Both the position numbers and the translations under genes were made by a program. Positions 43,746-52,430 of a stretch of DNA of 64,000 bases are shown one piece after another. Source of the DNA: Hymenobacter gummosus (GTDB lineage: Bacteria > Bacteroidota > Bacteroidia > Cytophagales > Hymenobacteraceae); contig NZ_RXOF01000004.1 of assembly GCF_003970915.1 (NCBI RefSeq), forward strand, positions 372,001 to 436,000. Direction: 5' to 3'. A model generated the notes under the pieces. It searched no databases. It was given only the letters and a program-made list of their open reading frames with translations, and was not told the DNA's origin. Position 1 is the first letter of the stretch. Every line of letters begins with the position of its first letter.

Positions 43746-44459
43746 ATGCTTACCGCCAAACAAGACAACCGGCTCACCGCCGCCGAAAACGCCCTGGCCG
43801 CCCTGCAGCAGGACGCCACCCCCTACCAGCAGGATAAAGCCCTGCAACGCATGATTGCCGAGCTGCAACAGCTCACCAACGACCTCACCCCCCTGCGCCG
43901 GGATACGCAGCGCAAAGCCAGCAAACCCAAAACCGCCGCCAAAACCGACCGCCGCGAATTACTCGCCACCAGTGCCAGCGAAGTGGCCGGTGATGTGTAC
44001 GCCTACGCCATCGACCAGCAGGACCGCACCCTGCAAAACGCCGCCAACCACAGCTACGGCACCCTGCTGAACCTGCGCGCCACCGCCCTCACCGATACCG
44101 CCCAGGACATCCACGACCAGGCCACCACCCACGCCAAAGCCCTCGAAGACTACGGCGTGACCCCGGAGCGCCTGCAGGAGTTGAAAGCCGCCATCAATGC
44201 CTTTAGCGGCGCCAAGAACGACCCGCGCCAGCAAATCAGCGAAGGCAAGGCCGCCCGCCTAGCCATCAGCGCCAAATTCAAGCTCCTGGCCGCCCTGCTC
44301 GAAGACCGCCTCAACCCCAGCCTGCGCAAATACGCCCGCTCCCACCCCGAGTTCTTCCAGCGCGTCGAAGCCGCCCGCAAAGTCATCGACCGACCGGGCA
44401 AGCGAAAAGGCGGGGATGATGCAGGCCAGCCGGACGCGCCGCAGCAGCCGCAGAAGTAG
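43746..44459 (+). CDS. hypothetical protein, helical, 237 residues
   Basis: From ATG 43746 (MLTAKQDNRLTAAENALAAL) the protein is soluble and mostly helical, with coiled-coil-like stretches (QQDKALQRMIAELQQLTNDL, DIHDQATTHAKALEDYGV). It also has a basic linker (RKASKPKTAAKTDRR) and the segment NPSLRKYARSHPEFFQRVEAARKV. No family is recognised. The frame is open upstream through the 21-bp repeats to 43305, which would add a Pro/Lys/Leu/Arg heptad region; this start is less likely because the sequence 43630-43745 does not look like protein. Followed by a single dispersed repeat unit and a terminator. Confidence 0.6.
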   Translation: MLTAKQDNRLTAAENALAALQQDATPYQQDKALQRMIAELQQLTNDLTPLRRDTQRKASKPKTAAKTDRRELLATSASEVAGDVYAYAIDQQDRTLQNAANHSYGTLLNLRATALTDTAQDIHDQATTHAKALEDYGVTPERLQELKAAINAFSGAKNDPRQQISEGKAARLAISAKFKLLAALLEDRLNPSLRKYARSHPEFFQRVEAARKVIDRPGKRKGGDDAGQPDAPQQPQK

Positions 44460-44463
44460 TTAG

Positions 44464-44504
44464 AACGTCATGTCGAGCCCTGCGAGACATCTCGCGTGCT
44501 GACG
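44464..44504 (+). repeat. dispersed repeat unit, CGTCATGTCGAGC family
   Basis: A single copy beginning AACGTCATGTCGAGC and ending CGCGTGCTGACG lies directly after the preceding stop codon. No inverted partner is nearby, unlike the copies at 493-619 and 33822-33933. Confidence 0.75.
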
Positions 44505-44534
44505 CCAGCTAGTAACCGCAACCGCTTACCATGA

Positions 44535-44566
44535 GAAAAGCCGCTCCACGCACGGAGCGGCTTTTC
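44535..44566 (+). terminator. intrinsic terminator
   Basis: A perfect 13-bp stem (GAAAAGCCGCTCC with its inverse) has a 6-nt loop and a T4 run. It ends the hypothetical gene transcript before the DUF3800 gene. Confidence 0.88.
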
Positions 44567-44586
44567 AAGTCTATCCAAACCGCCTT

Positions 44587-45360
44587 ATGTATCTACTCTA
44601 CGTTGATGAAAGCGGCGACATCGGCCTGCAAAACAGTCCAACCAAGTATTTCGTCCTGACCGGCCTGGTCCTCCACGAAACTCAGTGGCGCAATATCCTT
44701 AACGACCTCGTCGCCTTCCGTCGCCACCTGCGCACCACCAAGGATTTAAAGCTGCGCGAGGAAATCCACGCCGCCCCGTTCATCAACAATCCCGGCCCCC
44801 TCGTCCGCATCAAACGCCACGACCGGCTCGATATCCTCAAGCAGTGCATTGACTTCCTCGGCAACCGCACTGATGTCAGCATCATCACCGTCGTAGTCAA
44901 CAAAACCACCAAGCCCGCTACCTACGATGTCTTCGAAGCAGCTTGGCAAACCCTGATTCAGCGCTTCGAGAATACCATCCGCCACCGCAACTTCCCCGGC
45001 GCCTTCCCCGACCAGCGCGGCCTCATCCTCCCCGACAACACCGACGGCGGCAAGCTTACCGCCCTGTTGCGCCGGATGCGCTATTACAACCCCGTTCCCA
45101 GTCAGGGCTACTACCAGCAACTGGGCAGCACGTACCGCAACATGACCCTGCAGTACGTCATCGAAGACCCCTTCCTGAAGGATTCTGCCCACTCCTTCAT
45201 CCACCAGCTCATCGACGTGGTAGCTTATTGTGCCCGCCAGCTCTACGAGCCCAACGCCTACATGAAAAAGAAGCAGGGCCACAACTTCTACCGCCGTTTA
45301 CTCAGCGTCATCAATCCCCACGCCACCCGCAGCCACGCCCTGCACATCGTAGAGCTATAA
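44587..45360 (+). CDS. DUF3800 domain-containing protein
   Basis: The 257-residue protein starts with the DUF3800 hallmark MYLLYVDESGDIGLQNSPTK. Later acidic positions are in KLREEIHAAP, GLILPDNTDGGKLTALL and SFIHQLIDVVAYCARQLYE. The family has an RNase H-like fold with conserved acidic residues and is often found in accessory or defence regions, but no activity is established for it. It stands alone between two terminators, in a cluster with toxin-antitoxin genes, so a role in conflict is plausible but inferred. Confidence 0.88.
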   Translation: MYLLYVDESGDIGLQNSPTKYFVLTGLVLHETQWRNILNDLVAFRRHLRTTKDLKLREEIHAAPFINNPGPLVRIKRHDRLDILKQCIDFLGNRTDVSIITVVVNKTTKPATYDVFEAAWQTLIQRFENTIRHRNFPGAFPDQRGLILPDNTDGGKLTALLRRMRYYNPVPSQGYYQQLGSTYRNMTLQYVIEDPFLKDSAHSFIHQLIDVVAYCARQLYEPNAYMKKKQGHNFYRRLLSVINPHATRSHALHIVEL

Positions 45361-45367
45361 AAGAAAA

Positions 45368-45388
45368 GGGGCTGCCAAAGGCAGCCCC
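45368..45388 (+). terminator. hairpin after DUF3800 gene
   Basis: A GGGGCTGCC/GGCAGCCCC stem of 9 bp with a 3-nt loop lies 7 nt past the stop. It has an A-rich left side and no strong T tail. Confidence 0.65.
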
Positions 45389-45501
45389 GGAGGAATCCTA
45401 CTAGGGCGACTAGCACCCGTCCAGATTCGTTGCAAGTATAACGAAAGTTCAGCGCAGGCAGTTCGCCGGCTACGCAACAGCAGCTCCACCGGCAGCTCCA
45501 A

Positions 45502-45548
45502 GTTCAGCCGAAACGCCGCCGCCCGCACCACGCCCCGCGCTTCTTCCT
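45502..45548. repeat. direct repeat, left copy, flanking YefM/YoeB module
   Basis: This 47-nt segment beginning GTTCAGCCGAAACGCCG recurs at 46281-46324 with a 3-nt deletion and a few substitutions. On the minus strand both copies read as peptide-like RGVVRAA sequence, so they may be fragments of one gene duplicated around the toxin-antitoxin pair. Confidence 0.65.
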
Positions 45549-45688
45549 CGTTCAGGAGCTGCAAGCCCTACAACCTTAGCTCCCTGAACTCAGCGCCACG
45601 TCTTGGTAGCCAGCCGTGCAGAAAGGCCACAGAGGCAAAATTGCAGCGCCGTTGGGAACCTGCTTCGAATAAGCTAGTTTTGACTAGT

Positions 45689-45910
45689 ATGAAAATCACG
45701 CTCGAAGTCCCCGACCACAAAGCTGCCTTCGTGATGGAGTTGCTGCAGAGCATTCCCTTCATCAAAGCCAAAGCCGTGCGCAGCAAAGCCAAGCCGCAGG
45801 ATGAAACCGAGTACCTGCTGAGCACCGAAGCCAACCGCAAGGCCCTCACCGCCTCCATCGAAGCCCTTGAACGCGGCGAGTTCACCCAGCACGACCTGAT
45901 TGAGGGATGA
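45689..45910 (+). CDS. antitoxin of YefM/YoeB-type module
   Basis: The 73-residue protein starts MKITLEVPDHKAAFVMELLQ. It has a short N-terminal strand-helix DNA-binding part and a C-terminal toxin-binding part with EYLLSTEANRKALTASIEAL. Its stop overlaps the toxin start by 4 nt (ATGA), the standard antitoxin-first arrangement. The sequence is not a close YefM match, but position, size and the YoeB neighbour make the role clear. It is probably an autorepressor. ATG 45689 gives the canonical short N-terminus. Confidence 0.82.
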   Translation: MKITLEVPDHKAAFVMELLQSIPFIKAKAVRSKAKPQDETEYLLSTEANRKALTASIEALERGEFTQHDLIEG

Positions 45911-46170
45911 TACTCTGCTGGGACGCGGCTGCCTGGCAACAGTACCTCCACTGGCAGGAAACCGACAAAGCCCTCCTGCGCAAAATCAATGACCTCGTCA
46001 AGGAGTGTATGCGCACACCCTTCACCGGTACCGGCAAGCCCGAACCCCTGAAAGGCAACTTCCGCGGCTACTGGTCGCGCCGCATCACCCACGAGCACCG
46101 CCTGGTCTACAAGCTCGCCGGCGACGAGCTACGCATTGCCCAGTGCCGCTTCCACTACGACGATAAGTAG
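45907..46170 (+). CDS. yoeB: YoeB family mRNA interferase toxin
   Basis: The 87-residue protein matches the Txe/YoeB family closely (WQQYLHWQETDKALLRKIND, PFTGTGKPEPLKGNFRGYWS, RRITHEHRLVYKL). The E. coli YoeB catalytic residues are conserved at identical numbering: E46, R65, H83 and Y84. YoeB toxins cut mRNA in the ribosomal A site. The gene overlaps the antitoxin by 4 nt. The module is bracketed by a 45-nt direct repeat (45502-45548, 46281-46324). Confidence 0.95.
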   Translation: MILCWDAAAWQQYLHWQETDKALLRKINDLVKECMRTPFTGTGKPEPLKGNFRGYWSRRITHEHRLVYKLAGDELRIAQCRFHYDDK

Positions 46171-46280
46171 CCGTAGCTCTACCGGCCTCCGCCTGGAAAA
46201 CTGACTTGACGCCCCGCCCGCCGGCAACGTAGCCCCGCCCCTGTGGCTGCTGCGGCTGCTTAGAGGCGCGGTGTGGGAAG

Positions 46281-46324
46281 GTTCGGCAGAAACGCCGCCC
46301 GCACCACGCCCCGCGCTTCTACCT
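46281..46324. repeat. direct repeat, right copy, flanking YefM/YoeB module
   Basis: This is the second copy of the segment at 45502-45548 (GTTCGGCAGAAACGCCG at its left edge, CCCCGCGCTTCT inside). Sequence immediately to the right turns AT-rich, so the copy marks the border of the low-GC island 46330-47640. Confidence 0.65.
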
Positions 46325-46514
46325 AGTTTGGTTGCTGCTTGTCGGTTATGCCGAGCAGATTGTCTTCGAGTGCATAGGTGTATCACTACGCAGGCACTAC
46401 TTGCAGATAGATTTGTCTTCGTAGATTGGCCTTGACGAAAACGGAAGCCTAAAAGGCTTCGAATGGCTGTCTGTAAACGCAAATGATTTCTCAAAAACTA
46501 AAGACAAGCACACC
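46325..46514 (+). other. gap with a protein-like open segment before the GNAT gene
   Basis: From just after an in-frame TAG near 46424 the frame of the next gene is open without ATG. It reads GLDENGSLKGFEWLSVNAND then FSKTKDKHT directly into the GNAT start Met. This looks coding, so either the acetyltransferase starts upstream at a rare codon or a truncated gene fragment is joined to it. Confidence 0.4.
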
Positions 46515-47030
46515 ATGGAGATTATTCTAAACAATGTAAACCACAACGACAAAGACTTTATTCGCAAACTATTTAATGACAATTTAGTCAAAGAATACAT
46601 AATACTACCATCTGAAATACGCCATGACCCTGCGTTACTCGTAGACGTATGGCTAGACAACGACAAGAACAATTCCGGCGCTACATATATAATTTCTGTT
46701 GTAGAGGTAAGTCCCTACACAAGAAATGAGATTTTTACTCCGTGCGGGTTTATATCATTTGAACGACAATCTATCAATACAGGAAATATTGCGTTTGCCC
46801 TATCTGAGAATTTCAGAGGAAAGGGCATTACAAAAACAGCAATGGGGCTTGTTTTAGACGTCTTAACAAATGCCAAAGTACACAAAGTAGAGGCTGATAT
46901 TGACAAAGACAATATTGCGTCCGAGAAGATTGTTGAGTTATTCGGCTTTACAACAGATAGAAGCAAAGTATACTTTGACTTAGAGAATGGAGCCAAATTA
47001 AGGAACAAATGGTATAAAACCCTGCAATAA
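46515..47030 (+). CDS. GNAT family N-acetyltransferase
   Basis: The 171-residue protein has the acetyl-CoA-binding motif A FRGKGITKTAMGLVLDVL and the following VEADIDKDNIASEKIVELFG (Asn/Ser-rich RimJ/RimL-type pattern). GNAT enzymes acetylate amines of antibiotics, proteins or small molecules; no substrate is evident. Codon usage and base composition are strongly AT-rich compared with clpB and other neighbours, a sign of recent transfer. It is followed after 1 nt by a nuclease-like gene, suggesting a two-gene transferred unit. Confidence 0.8.
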   Translation: MEIILNNVNHNDKDFIRKLFNDNLVKEYIILPSEIRHDPALLVDVWLDNDKNNSGATYIISVVEVSPYTRNEIFTPCGFISFERQSINTGNIAFALSENFRGKGITKTAMGLVLDVLTNAKVHKVEADIDKDNIASEKIVELFGFTTDRSKVYFDLENGAKLRNKWYKTLQ

Positions 47031-47031
47031 C

Positions 47032-47571
47032 ATGCATATCGATTTATTCAGAGTAGCTCTTTCAAGAATCGAAAGCAAGTATTTCGACCTTCAAGTGGCT
47101 TACAAGCAAAACCATATTATTCGTGAGAGAATATTTTGCTATGAACTTTATCACCAATTAAGAGCATTATCCCAACATTTGCCTTTGACAATAAACGGTG
47201 AACCTGACAAAAGATTCCACGACCACATCAACAGATTAGATTGGCGAAACCCAGATTTTATTGTACACAAACCAGGATCTTGGCATGACAACACGTTGAT
47301 ATGTGAAGTCAAAGGAATTTTAAACTCAAAAGACACTAGAGGGATTTTCAAAGACATTCAAACTTTACTAATATACACCAATAAATATAAATATAAAGCG
47401 GGGCTGTTCATCTTATACAACCACAGAATGGATGAATTGACAACTTTATTAAAAGACAAAAGGCACAAAATTGCTAATACTTATGAATATGACTCTGTAT
47501 ATCTGATGACAGCAGAATCTGCGGGAGATGTAGAAGGTCCCATTAGTTTAGCTGAAGTTTTACATACCTGA
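47032..47571 (+). CDS. putative PD-(D/E)XK nuclease-like protein
   Basis: The 179-residue protein starts MHIDLFRVALSRIESKYFDL. The core NPDFIVHKPGSWHDNTLICE followed by VKG has the D-x(n)-E-x-K arrangement of PD-(D/E)XK nucleases. The preceding RERIFCYELYHQLRAL helix is also common in that fold. The protein is soluble with no signal. Similar proteins are sometimes misnamed formyltransferase-like in databases, as I recall. It is co-transcribed with the GNAT gene 1 nt upstream and shares its low GC. A defence or mobile-element role is possible but not shown. Confidence 0.6.
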   Translation: MHIDLFRVALSRIESKYFDLQVAYKQNHIIRERIFCYELYHQLRALSQHLPLTINGEPDKRFHDHINRLDWRNPDFIVHKPGSWHDNTLICEVKGILNSKDTRGIFKDIQTLLIYTNKYKYKAGLFILYNHRMDELTTLLKDKRHKIANTYEYDSVYLMTAESAGDVEGPISLAEVLHT

Positions 47572-47699
47572 AAATTTGTCTACACTCAGCCAAAGCAACA
47601 CATCAAAATCAGCCAAAAAGTCCGAATCCTCCCTTTAGCCCACCATTTGCTAAGTCCGTATCAGCTTTTACCCAAAGCACCTGACTCAGACTTAGACAC

Positions 47700-50312
47700 A
47701 TGAACTTCAACAACTTCACCATCAAGGCCCAGGAGGCCGTGCAGAAGGCCACCGAAATTGCCGGCGGCCAGCAGCAGCAGGCCATCGAGACGGGCCACCT
47801 CCTGAAAGGCATCTTCCAGGTGGATGAAAACGTGACCGGATTTCTGGCCAAGAAGCTCGGCGTCAACCTCAATATCCTCACCCCGCGCCTGGATGCCATC
47901 GTGAACGGCTATCCGAAGGTAAGCGGCGGCTCGCCCTACCTCGCCAACGAAGCCGCCGCCGCCCTGCAGCGCGCCAACGGCTTCCTCAAGGAGTTCGACG
48001 ACGAATACGTATCCGTGGAGCACCTGCTGCTGGGCATCCTCACCGGCCGCGACAGCGTGGCTACGCTGCTCAAGGACACCGGCTTCAATGAGAAGGACCT
48101 CAAAGCCGCCATCAAGGAGCTGCGCGGGGGCCGCAAGGTCACCTCGCAGTCGGCCGAGGACCAGTACCAGAGCCTCAGCCGCTACGCCCGCAACCTCAAC
48201 GAGCAGGTGCGCTCGGGCAAGATGGACCCGGTGATTGGCCGCGACGAGGAAATCCGCCGCGTGCTGCAAATCCTCTCGCGCCGCACCAAGAACAACCCCG
48301 TGCTGCTCGGCGAGCCGGGCGTGGGCAAAACCGCCATCGTGGAGGGCCTGGCCCAGCGCATCGTGGCCGGCGACGTGCCCGAGAACCTGAAGGACAAGAC
48401 CATCATGTCGCTCGACATGGGCCTACTCATCGCCGGCGCCAAGTACAAGGGCGAGTTCGAGGAGCGCCTCAAGTCCGTCATCAAGGAAGTCACCGACGCC
48501 GAGGGCCAGATCATCCTGTTCATCGACGAGATGCACACGCTGATTGGCGCGGGCGCCGGCGGCGAGGGCGCCATGGACGCGGCCAACCTGCTCAAGCCCG
48601 CCCTGGCCCGCGGGGAGCTGCACGCCATCGGCGCCACCACGCTCAAGGAGTACCAGAAGTACATCGAGAAGGACAAGGCCCTGGAGCGCCGCTTCCAGGC
48701 CGTGACGGTGGACGAGCCCACGGTGGAGGACGCCATCAGCATCATGCGCGGCATCAAGGAGAAGTACGAGCTGCACCACGGCGTGCGGATTACGGACGAC
48801 GCCGTCATTGCCGCCGTGGAGCTGTCGAGCCGCTACATCACCGACCGTTTCCTGCCCGACAAGGCCATCGACCTGATGGACGAAGCCGCCGCCAAGTTGC
48901 GCATTGAGCTGAACTCCATGCCCGTGGAGCTGGACGAAGTGCAGCGCCGCATCATGCAGCTGGAAATTGAGCGCGAGGCCATCCGCCGCGAGGACAACAA
49001 GGACCGCGAAGCCGTGCTCAACAAGGAGCTGGCCGAGCTGGGCGACAAGCGCGACTCTTTGAAAGCCCGCTGGGAATCGGAGAAATCCGTGCTGACGGGC
49101 ATCCAGGAGCAGAAAGAGGCCATCGAGCGGTTTAAGACCGAAGCCGAGCAGGCCGAGCGCCAGGGTGACTACGGCCGCGTGGCCGAGCTGCGCTACGGCA
49201 AAATCCAGGAAGCCGAAGCCAGGCTCAAGGAGCTGCAGAACCAGGCCAACCAGAACAAGGACGGCGGCTCCATGCTGCAGGAAGTGGTAACCTCCGAGGA
49301 CATTGCCGAGGTGGTGGCCAAGTGGACCGGCATCCCGGTCAGCAAGATGCTGCAGTCGGACCGCGAGAAGCTGCTGAATCTGGAAGCTGAGCTGGGCAAG
49401 CGCGTAGCCGGGCAGTCGGAAGCCATTGCGGCCATTTCGGACGCCGTGCGCCGCTCCCGCGCCGGCTTGCAGGACCCCAAGCGGCCCATCGGCTCGTTTA
49501 TCTTCCTGGGCACCACCGGCGTGGGTAAAACCGAGCTGGCCAAGGCCCTGGCCGAGTACCTGTTCAACGACGAAAACGCGATGGTGCGCATCGACATGTC
49601 GGAGTACCAGGAGCGCCACGCCGTGTCGCGCCTGATCGGGGCGCCTCCCGGCTACGTGGGCTACGACGAAGGCGGGCAGCTGACCGAGGCCGTGCGCCGC
49701 AAGCCCTACTCGGTGATTCTGCTCGACGAAATCGAGAAGGCCCACCCGGACGTGTTCAACATCCTGCTGCAGGTGCTCGACGACGGCCGCCTCACCGACA
49801 ACAAGGGCCGGGTGGCGAACTTCAAGAACACCATCATCATCATGACCTCCAACACCGGGGCCGACCTCATTCAGAAGAACTTCAAGGAGCTGAACGAGTA
49901 CAACCACGAGGAGGTCATCGACCGCACCCGCGAGGAAGTCATCGAGCGGCTGAAGCAGCACATGCGCCCCGAGTTCCTGAACCGCATCGACGAAATCGTG
50001 ATGTTCCAGCCGCTCAAGCGCAAGGAAATCCGCAAAATCGTGGATATCCAGTTCCGGCAGATTCAGCAGCGCCTGGAAGGAGCCGGCATCCGCCTGGAAG
50101 CCACCGACGCGGTGCTGGACTTCCTCGGCGAGCAGGGCTTCGACCCGACTTTCGGCGCGCGGCCCCTCAAGCGCGTGCTGCAACGGCTGATCCTGAACGA
50201 GCTGTCGAAGGAAATCCTCTCCGGCCGCGTCTCGAAGGACGCCGTGGTGGAAGCCGAGCTGGAAGACGGGCAGATTCGCTTCGTGAACGTAGAGCTGCCA
50301 ACCGTGGAGTAA
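47700..50312 (+). CDS. clpB: ATP-dependent disaggregase ClpB
   Basis: The 870-residue Hsp100 chaperone starts [20 protein letters not shown]. It has an N-domain (1-145), a first AAA+ domain with Walker A GEPGVGKT (K210) and Walker [11 protein letters not shown], the ClpB-specific coiled-coil M-domain (about 410-530), and a second AAA+ domain with Walker A GTTGVGKT (K610) and Walker [13 protein letters not shown]. The C-terminal small domain ends VELPTVE. It rescues aggregated proteins with DnaK. Its last 262 bp (50051-50312) recur downstream three times in decreasing quality, which is the main oddity of this locus. A terminator follows. Confidence 0.98.
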   Translation: MNFNNFTIKAQEAVQKATEIAGGQQQQAIETGHLLKGIFQVDENVTGFLAKKLGVNLNILTPRLDAIVNGYPKVSGGSPYLANEAAAALQRANGFLKEFDDEYVSVEHLLLGILTGRDSVATLLKDTGFNEKDLKAAIKELRGGRKVTSQSAEDQYQSLSRYARNLNEQVRSGKMDPVIGRDEEIRRVLQILSRRTKNNPVLLGEPGVGKTAIVEGLAQRIVAGDVPENLKDKTIMSLDMGLLIAGAKYKGEFEERLKSVIKEVTDAEGQIILFIDEMHTLIGAGAGGEGAMDAANLLKPALARGELHAIGATTLKEYQKYIEKDKALERRFQAVTVDEPTVEDAISIMRGIKEKYELHHGVRITDDAVIAAVELSSRYITDRFLPDKAIDLMDEAAAKLRIELNSMPVELDEVQRRIMQLEIEREAIRREDNKDREAVLNKELAELGDKRDSLKARWESEKSVLTGIQEQKEAIERFKTEAEQAERQGDYGRVAELRYGKIQEAEARLKELQNQANQNKDGGSMLQEVVTSEDIAEVVAKWTGIPVSKMLQSDREKLLNLEAELGKRVAGQSEAIAAISDAVRRSRAGLQDPKRPIGSFIFLGTTGVGKTELAKALAEYLFNDENAMVRIDMSEYQERHAVSRLIGAPPGYVGYDEGGQLTEAVRRKPYSVILLDEIEKAHPDVFNILLQVLDDGRLTDNKGRVANFKNTIIIMTSNTGADLIQKNFKELNEYNHEEVIDRTREEVIERLKQHMRPEFLNRIDEIVMFQPLKRKEIRKIVDIQFRQIQQRLEGAGIRLEATDAVLDFLGEQGFDPTFGARPLKRVLQRLILNELSKEILSGRVSKDAVVEAELEDGQIRFVNVELPTVE

Positions 50313-50334
50313 CACGTTCGTCAATAAGTAAAAC

Positions 50335-50365
50335 GCCCCGCCGGCACAGTGTCGGCGGGGCTTTT
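50335..50365 (+). terminator. intrinsic terminator of clpB
   Basis: A GCCCCGCCG/CGGCGGGGC stem (50335-50343, 50353-50361) is followed by T4. Similar hairpins with CCGGCGGGG follow the truncated clpB 3' copies at 52431 and 54714, so the terminator appears to belong to the duplicated unit. Confidence 0.85.
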
Positions 50366-50391
50366 ATATATCAAACCCTTATCTTGACCTC

Positions 50392-51237
50392 ATGAGATTA
50401 ATTTTCAGCTACATAGCGTCATTACTTCCGCTTGTATGGCTTCACCTAATGCCTGGAGTGGTGAAGGCCCAACCGGGACTGCCTATTCATACTATAAAAA
50501 TCAAGGACAAACACGTACGCAAAGGGGCCGGTAACACGGATAAGGAAATATTTAACAGTGTGACGCTAGAAAATAAAGCAGACAATGCTTATGTCATAAA
50601 AATAGGGTATGGAGATATGGGCGTGGCTTTCTCATATGGCTACGTTCTTAAAGACAGCTTACCTGACGGTATCTACCAACTAGTCATTAATGGCACGATT
50701 GAATCAGAAACACCTTTCATTAACGGCAAAAAAGAGGGAGTAATAAAGGAATATAACCACGGAATCCTCAAAGCCGAAATAGCTTTTAAGCAAGGCATTA
50801 AAACCGGATATAGTCGTTATTACAAGAAAGAAACAAGTCCTTTTACAATTCTTGTGTACACATACAATGGCTTAGACTATCTTAACACTACCTTAGATTC
50901 TAATAATCAAGTTGTAGCCAGAGTTTACTCCGTTAATGGCCTTATTTTTCGCAGGGAAGTAAAAAGGATTCCTGAATACAAAAAGGAGATTTACACCGAT
51001 AAGGCATTCGGACTGGAGGACACTTGGGTGAATGTATCAGGTATGCCCGGCCGTTACCTGAGCAAAAATGATGTAGAAGCCCAGGGCGGTATACGAAACG
51101 GCCTGTACGAACTGGTTACACCTTATGGGAAGTATCAATTGTTTTTCGAGCTTGATACTATCAAGTGGTGGAAATGGCTGGATAAAGAGGGGAAGCTGGT
51201 AATAGAAGTTCACGCGGAACCGGGTCAGCGTTTGTGA
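50392..51237 (+). CDS. secreted protein of unknown function with MORN-like strand repeats
   Basis: The 281-residue protein has a signal peptide ending VVKAQPG. The mature part has repeating beta-hairpin patterns reminiscent of MORN/toxin_YwqK repeats: SETPFINGKKEGVIKEYNHG, ILKAEIAFKQGIKTGYSRYY and NGLYELVTPYGKYQLFFELD. Codon usage and composition are AT-richer than the genome norm, like the GNAT island but unlike clpB. It lies between the clpB terminator and the zeta-like module, inside the first interval bounded by clpB 3' copies, so it looks like transferred cargo. No function can be assigned. Confidence 0.7.
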   Translation: MRLIFSYIASLLPLVWLHLMPGVVKAQPGLPIHTIKIKDKHVRKGAGNTDKEIFNSVTLENKADNAYVIKIGYGDMGVAFSYGYVLKDSLPDGIYQLVINGTIESETPFINGKKEGVIKEYNHGILKAEIAFKQGIKTGYSRYYKKETSPFTILVYTYNGLDYLNTTLDSNNQVVARVYSVNGLIFRREVKRIPEYKKEIYTDKAFGLEDTWVNVSGMPGRYLSKNDVEAQGGIRNGLYELVTPYGKYQLFFELDTIKWWKWLDKEGKLVIEVHAEPGQRL

Positions 51238-51273
51238 GGGGCACTTCCAAAAAGCTTTAGCTGGCTCAGCAAG

Positions 51274-51858
51274 TTAGCCCAGGCGCCCGTACACCCTTTC
51301 CATCCGCGTGATATGCGCCAGCACCGGCGCGGCCCACGCCGGTAAATCGGCTACCGCCGTCGGCACTTGACCGGGCACGAACTCCAACACTTCCCGCGGC
51401 AACGCGGTATTGTCGTACAGTTGCAGCCGATCGAAGGCGCGGTAATGGAGTTTCAGCAGGGAAAGACTGTTGGCGTAGCGCTGGGCAACGAGGGCGGCCG
51501 GAATGTCGTGGCCGCCTTCGCGCACGCGCTGGGCTACCCGCTCCCGGCACAGCGCCACCGATTCGAGGCAGACGAAACGCAATTCTACCCGGTAGCCCGC
51601 CTGCCGCAGCGACTGAAACAGGCTGTAATCCCGCTCCGTGGCGGCATTGGTTTCGATAACGAACGAAGTGCATTGCGCCACCCATTCTTCCTGCTGCTGA
51701 CGTAGCGTGGCCTCAATGGTCAGCGCATCAACACCCTGCTGATACAGCGCGTCGCCGTTCAGGCGCGGCACGTCGGCGGCTTCGTACCAATAGATGGACG
51801 TTTTGCCGACGCCGTTGGGCCCGGCCAGCACGTACACTGTCGGCACCGTTGCGCTCAT
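51274..51858 (-). CDS. zeta-toxin-like P-loop kinase/ATPase
   Basis: The 194-residue protein has the Walker A motif VYVLAGPNGVGKTSIYW near residue 12. Downstream are SFVIETNAATERDYSLFQSL and VELRFVCLESVALCRERVAQ followed by RVREGGHDIP, features of the zeta toxin / predicted ABC-type ATPase group. Zeta toxins phosphorylate UDP-activated peptidoglycan sugars, but many relatives of this short type are uncharacterised. A 69-residue gene ends 4 nt upstream of its start, giving the antitoxin-toxin order. The frame is open to 51930; ATG 51858 fits the family. Confidence 0.8.
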   Translation of the reverse strand: MSATVPTVYVLAGPNGVGKTSIYWYEAADVPRLNGDALYQQGVDALTIEATLRQQQEEWVAQCTSFVIETNAATERDYSLFQSLRQAGYRVELRFVCLESVALCRERVAQRVREGGHDIPAALVAQRYANSLSLLKLHYRAFDRLQLYDNTALPREVLEFVPGQVPTAVADLPAWAAPVLAHITRMERVYGRLG

Positions 51859-51862
51859 GCGG

Positions 51863-52072
51863 CTACTCCGCCAGGATTTCCACGCGGCCGGTGGCGGGCC
51901 ATTCGCGCACCAGGCGCCCTTGCTGGTCACGGTACGTCAGCGAGGAATTAGCGGCTTTGGCGCGGTTGGCTACGCTGGCCCGGAACCCGCGCTGAAACTC
52001 CGGCGTAGCTACCCGCTCGGCCAGATTGGCGAGGTTATCGAGTTGTTGAGCAACGTTGGCAGCGGTATCCAT
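51863..52072 (-). CDS. putative antitoxin paired with zeta-like protein
   Basis: The 69-residue soluble protein starts MDTAANVAQQLDNLANLAER. Helical N-terminal half, then FQRGFRASVANRAKAANSSL and the strand-rich end QGRLVREWPATGRVEILAE. The end resembles the short partners encoded beside zeta-like ATPases in Bacteroidota and Proteobacteria. Its stop is 4 nt from the toxin start on the same strand. The assignment as antitoxin rests on context. The gene starts about 78 nt from the clpB 3' copy 1, which is on the opposite strand. Confidence 0.65.
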   Translation of the reverse strand: MDTAANVAQQLDNLANLAERVATPEFQRGFRASVANRAKAANSSLTYRDQQGRLVREWPATGRVEILAE

Positions 52073-52149
52073 AGGTGAGAGTCCGACTTCGATGAGCTTA
52101 AAGCTAACGCCAAAAGCCGCCAATAGGTGCTCCTACTTGCAACTCAACC

Positions 52150-52411
52150 GTTCCGGCAGAGTCAGCAGCGGCTGGAAGCAGCCGGCATCCGCCTGGAAGC
52201 CACCGACGCGGTGCTGGACTTCCTCGGCGAGCAGGACTTCGACCCGACTTTCGGCGCGCGGCCCCTCAAGCGCGTGCTGCAGCGGCTGATCCTGAACGAG
52301 CTGTCGAAGGAAATCCTCTCCGGCCGCGTCTCGAAGGACGCCGTGGTGGAAGCCGAGCTGGAAGACGGGCAGATTCGCTTCGTGAACGTGGAGCTGCCGA
52401 CGGTGGAATAG
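52150..52411 (+). pseudogene. clpB 3'-end duplicate, copy 1 (262 bp, near-identical)
   Basis: Aligns without gaps to the last 262 bp of clpB (50051-50312) with ten substitutions by eye, about 96% identity. The frame is intact and encodes the ClpB C-terminal small domain from [20 protein letters not shown] to VELPTVE. The stop is TAG instead of TAA, and the last codons differ silently. A start at 52127 could give a 94-residue peptide, so expression cannot be excluded. Similarity stops abruptly at GTTCCGGCAG on the left. A terminator like that of clpB follows. Confidence 0.9.
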
Positions 52412-52430
52412 GCAGTTTCTGTCAGATGCA

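Noticed and set aside
45355-45564. A 69-codon minus-strand frame beginning QLLNEEEARGVVRAAAFRLN
   Set aside because: It looks partly protein-like and includes the direct repeat at 45502-45548, but it is short, ends in proline-rich noise within the DUF3800 terminator, and has no clear start. It was kept only as part of the repeat feature.
48423-50324. A 633-codon minus-strand frame opposite clpB
   Set aside because: Antisense shadow of clpB; no motif, and composition is typical of reverse-strand translation in high-GC genes.
52127-52411. A functional short ClpB-like protein
   Set aside because: The frame is intact, but the product would be only the C-terminal small domain. The abrupt left boundary and absence of a promoter favour a duplicated gene end. 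Expression is not excluded.
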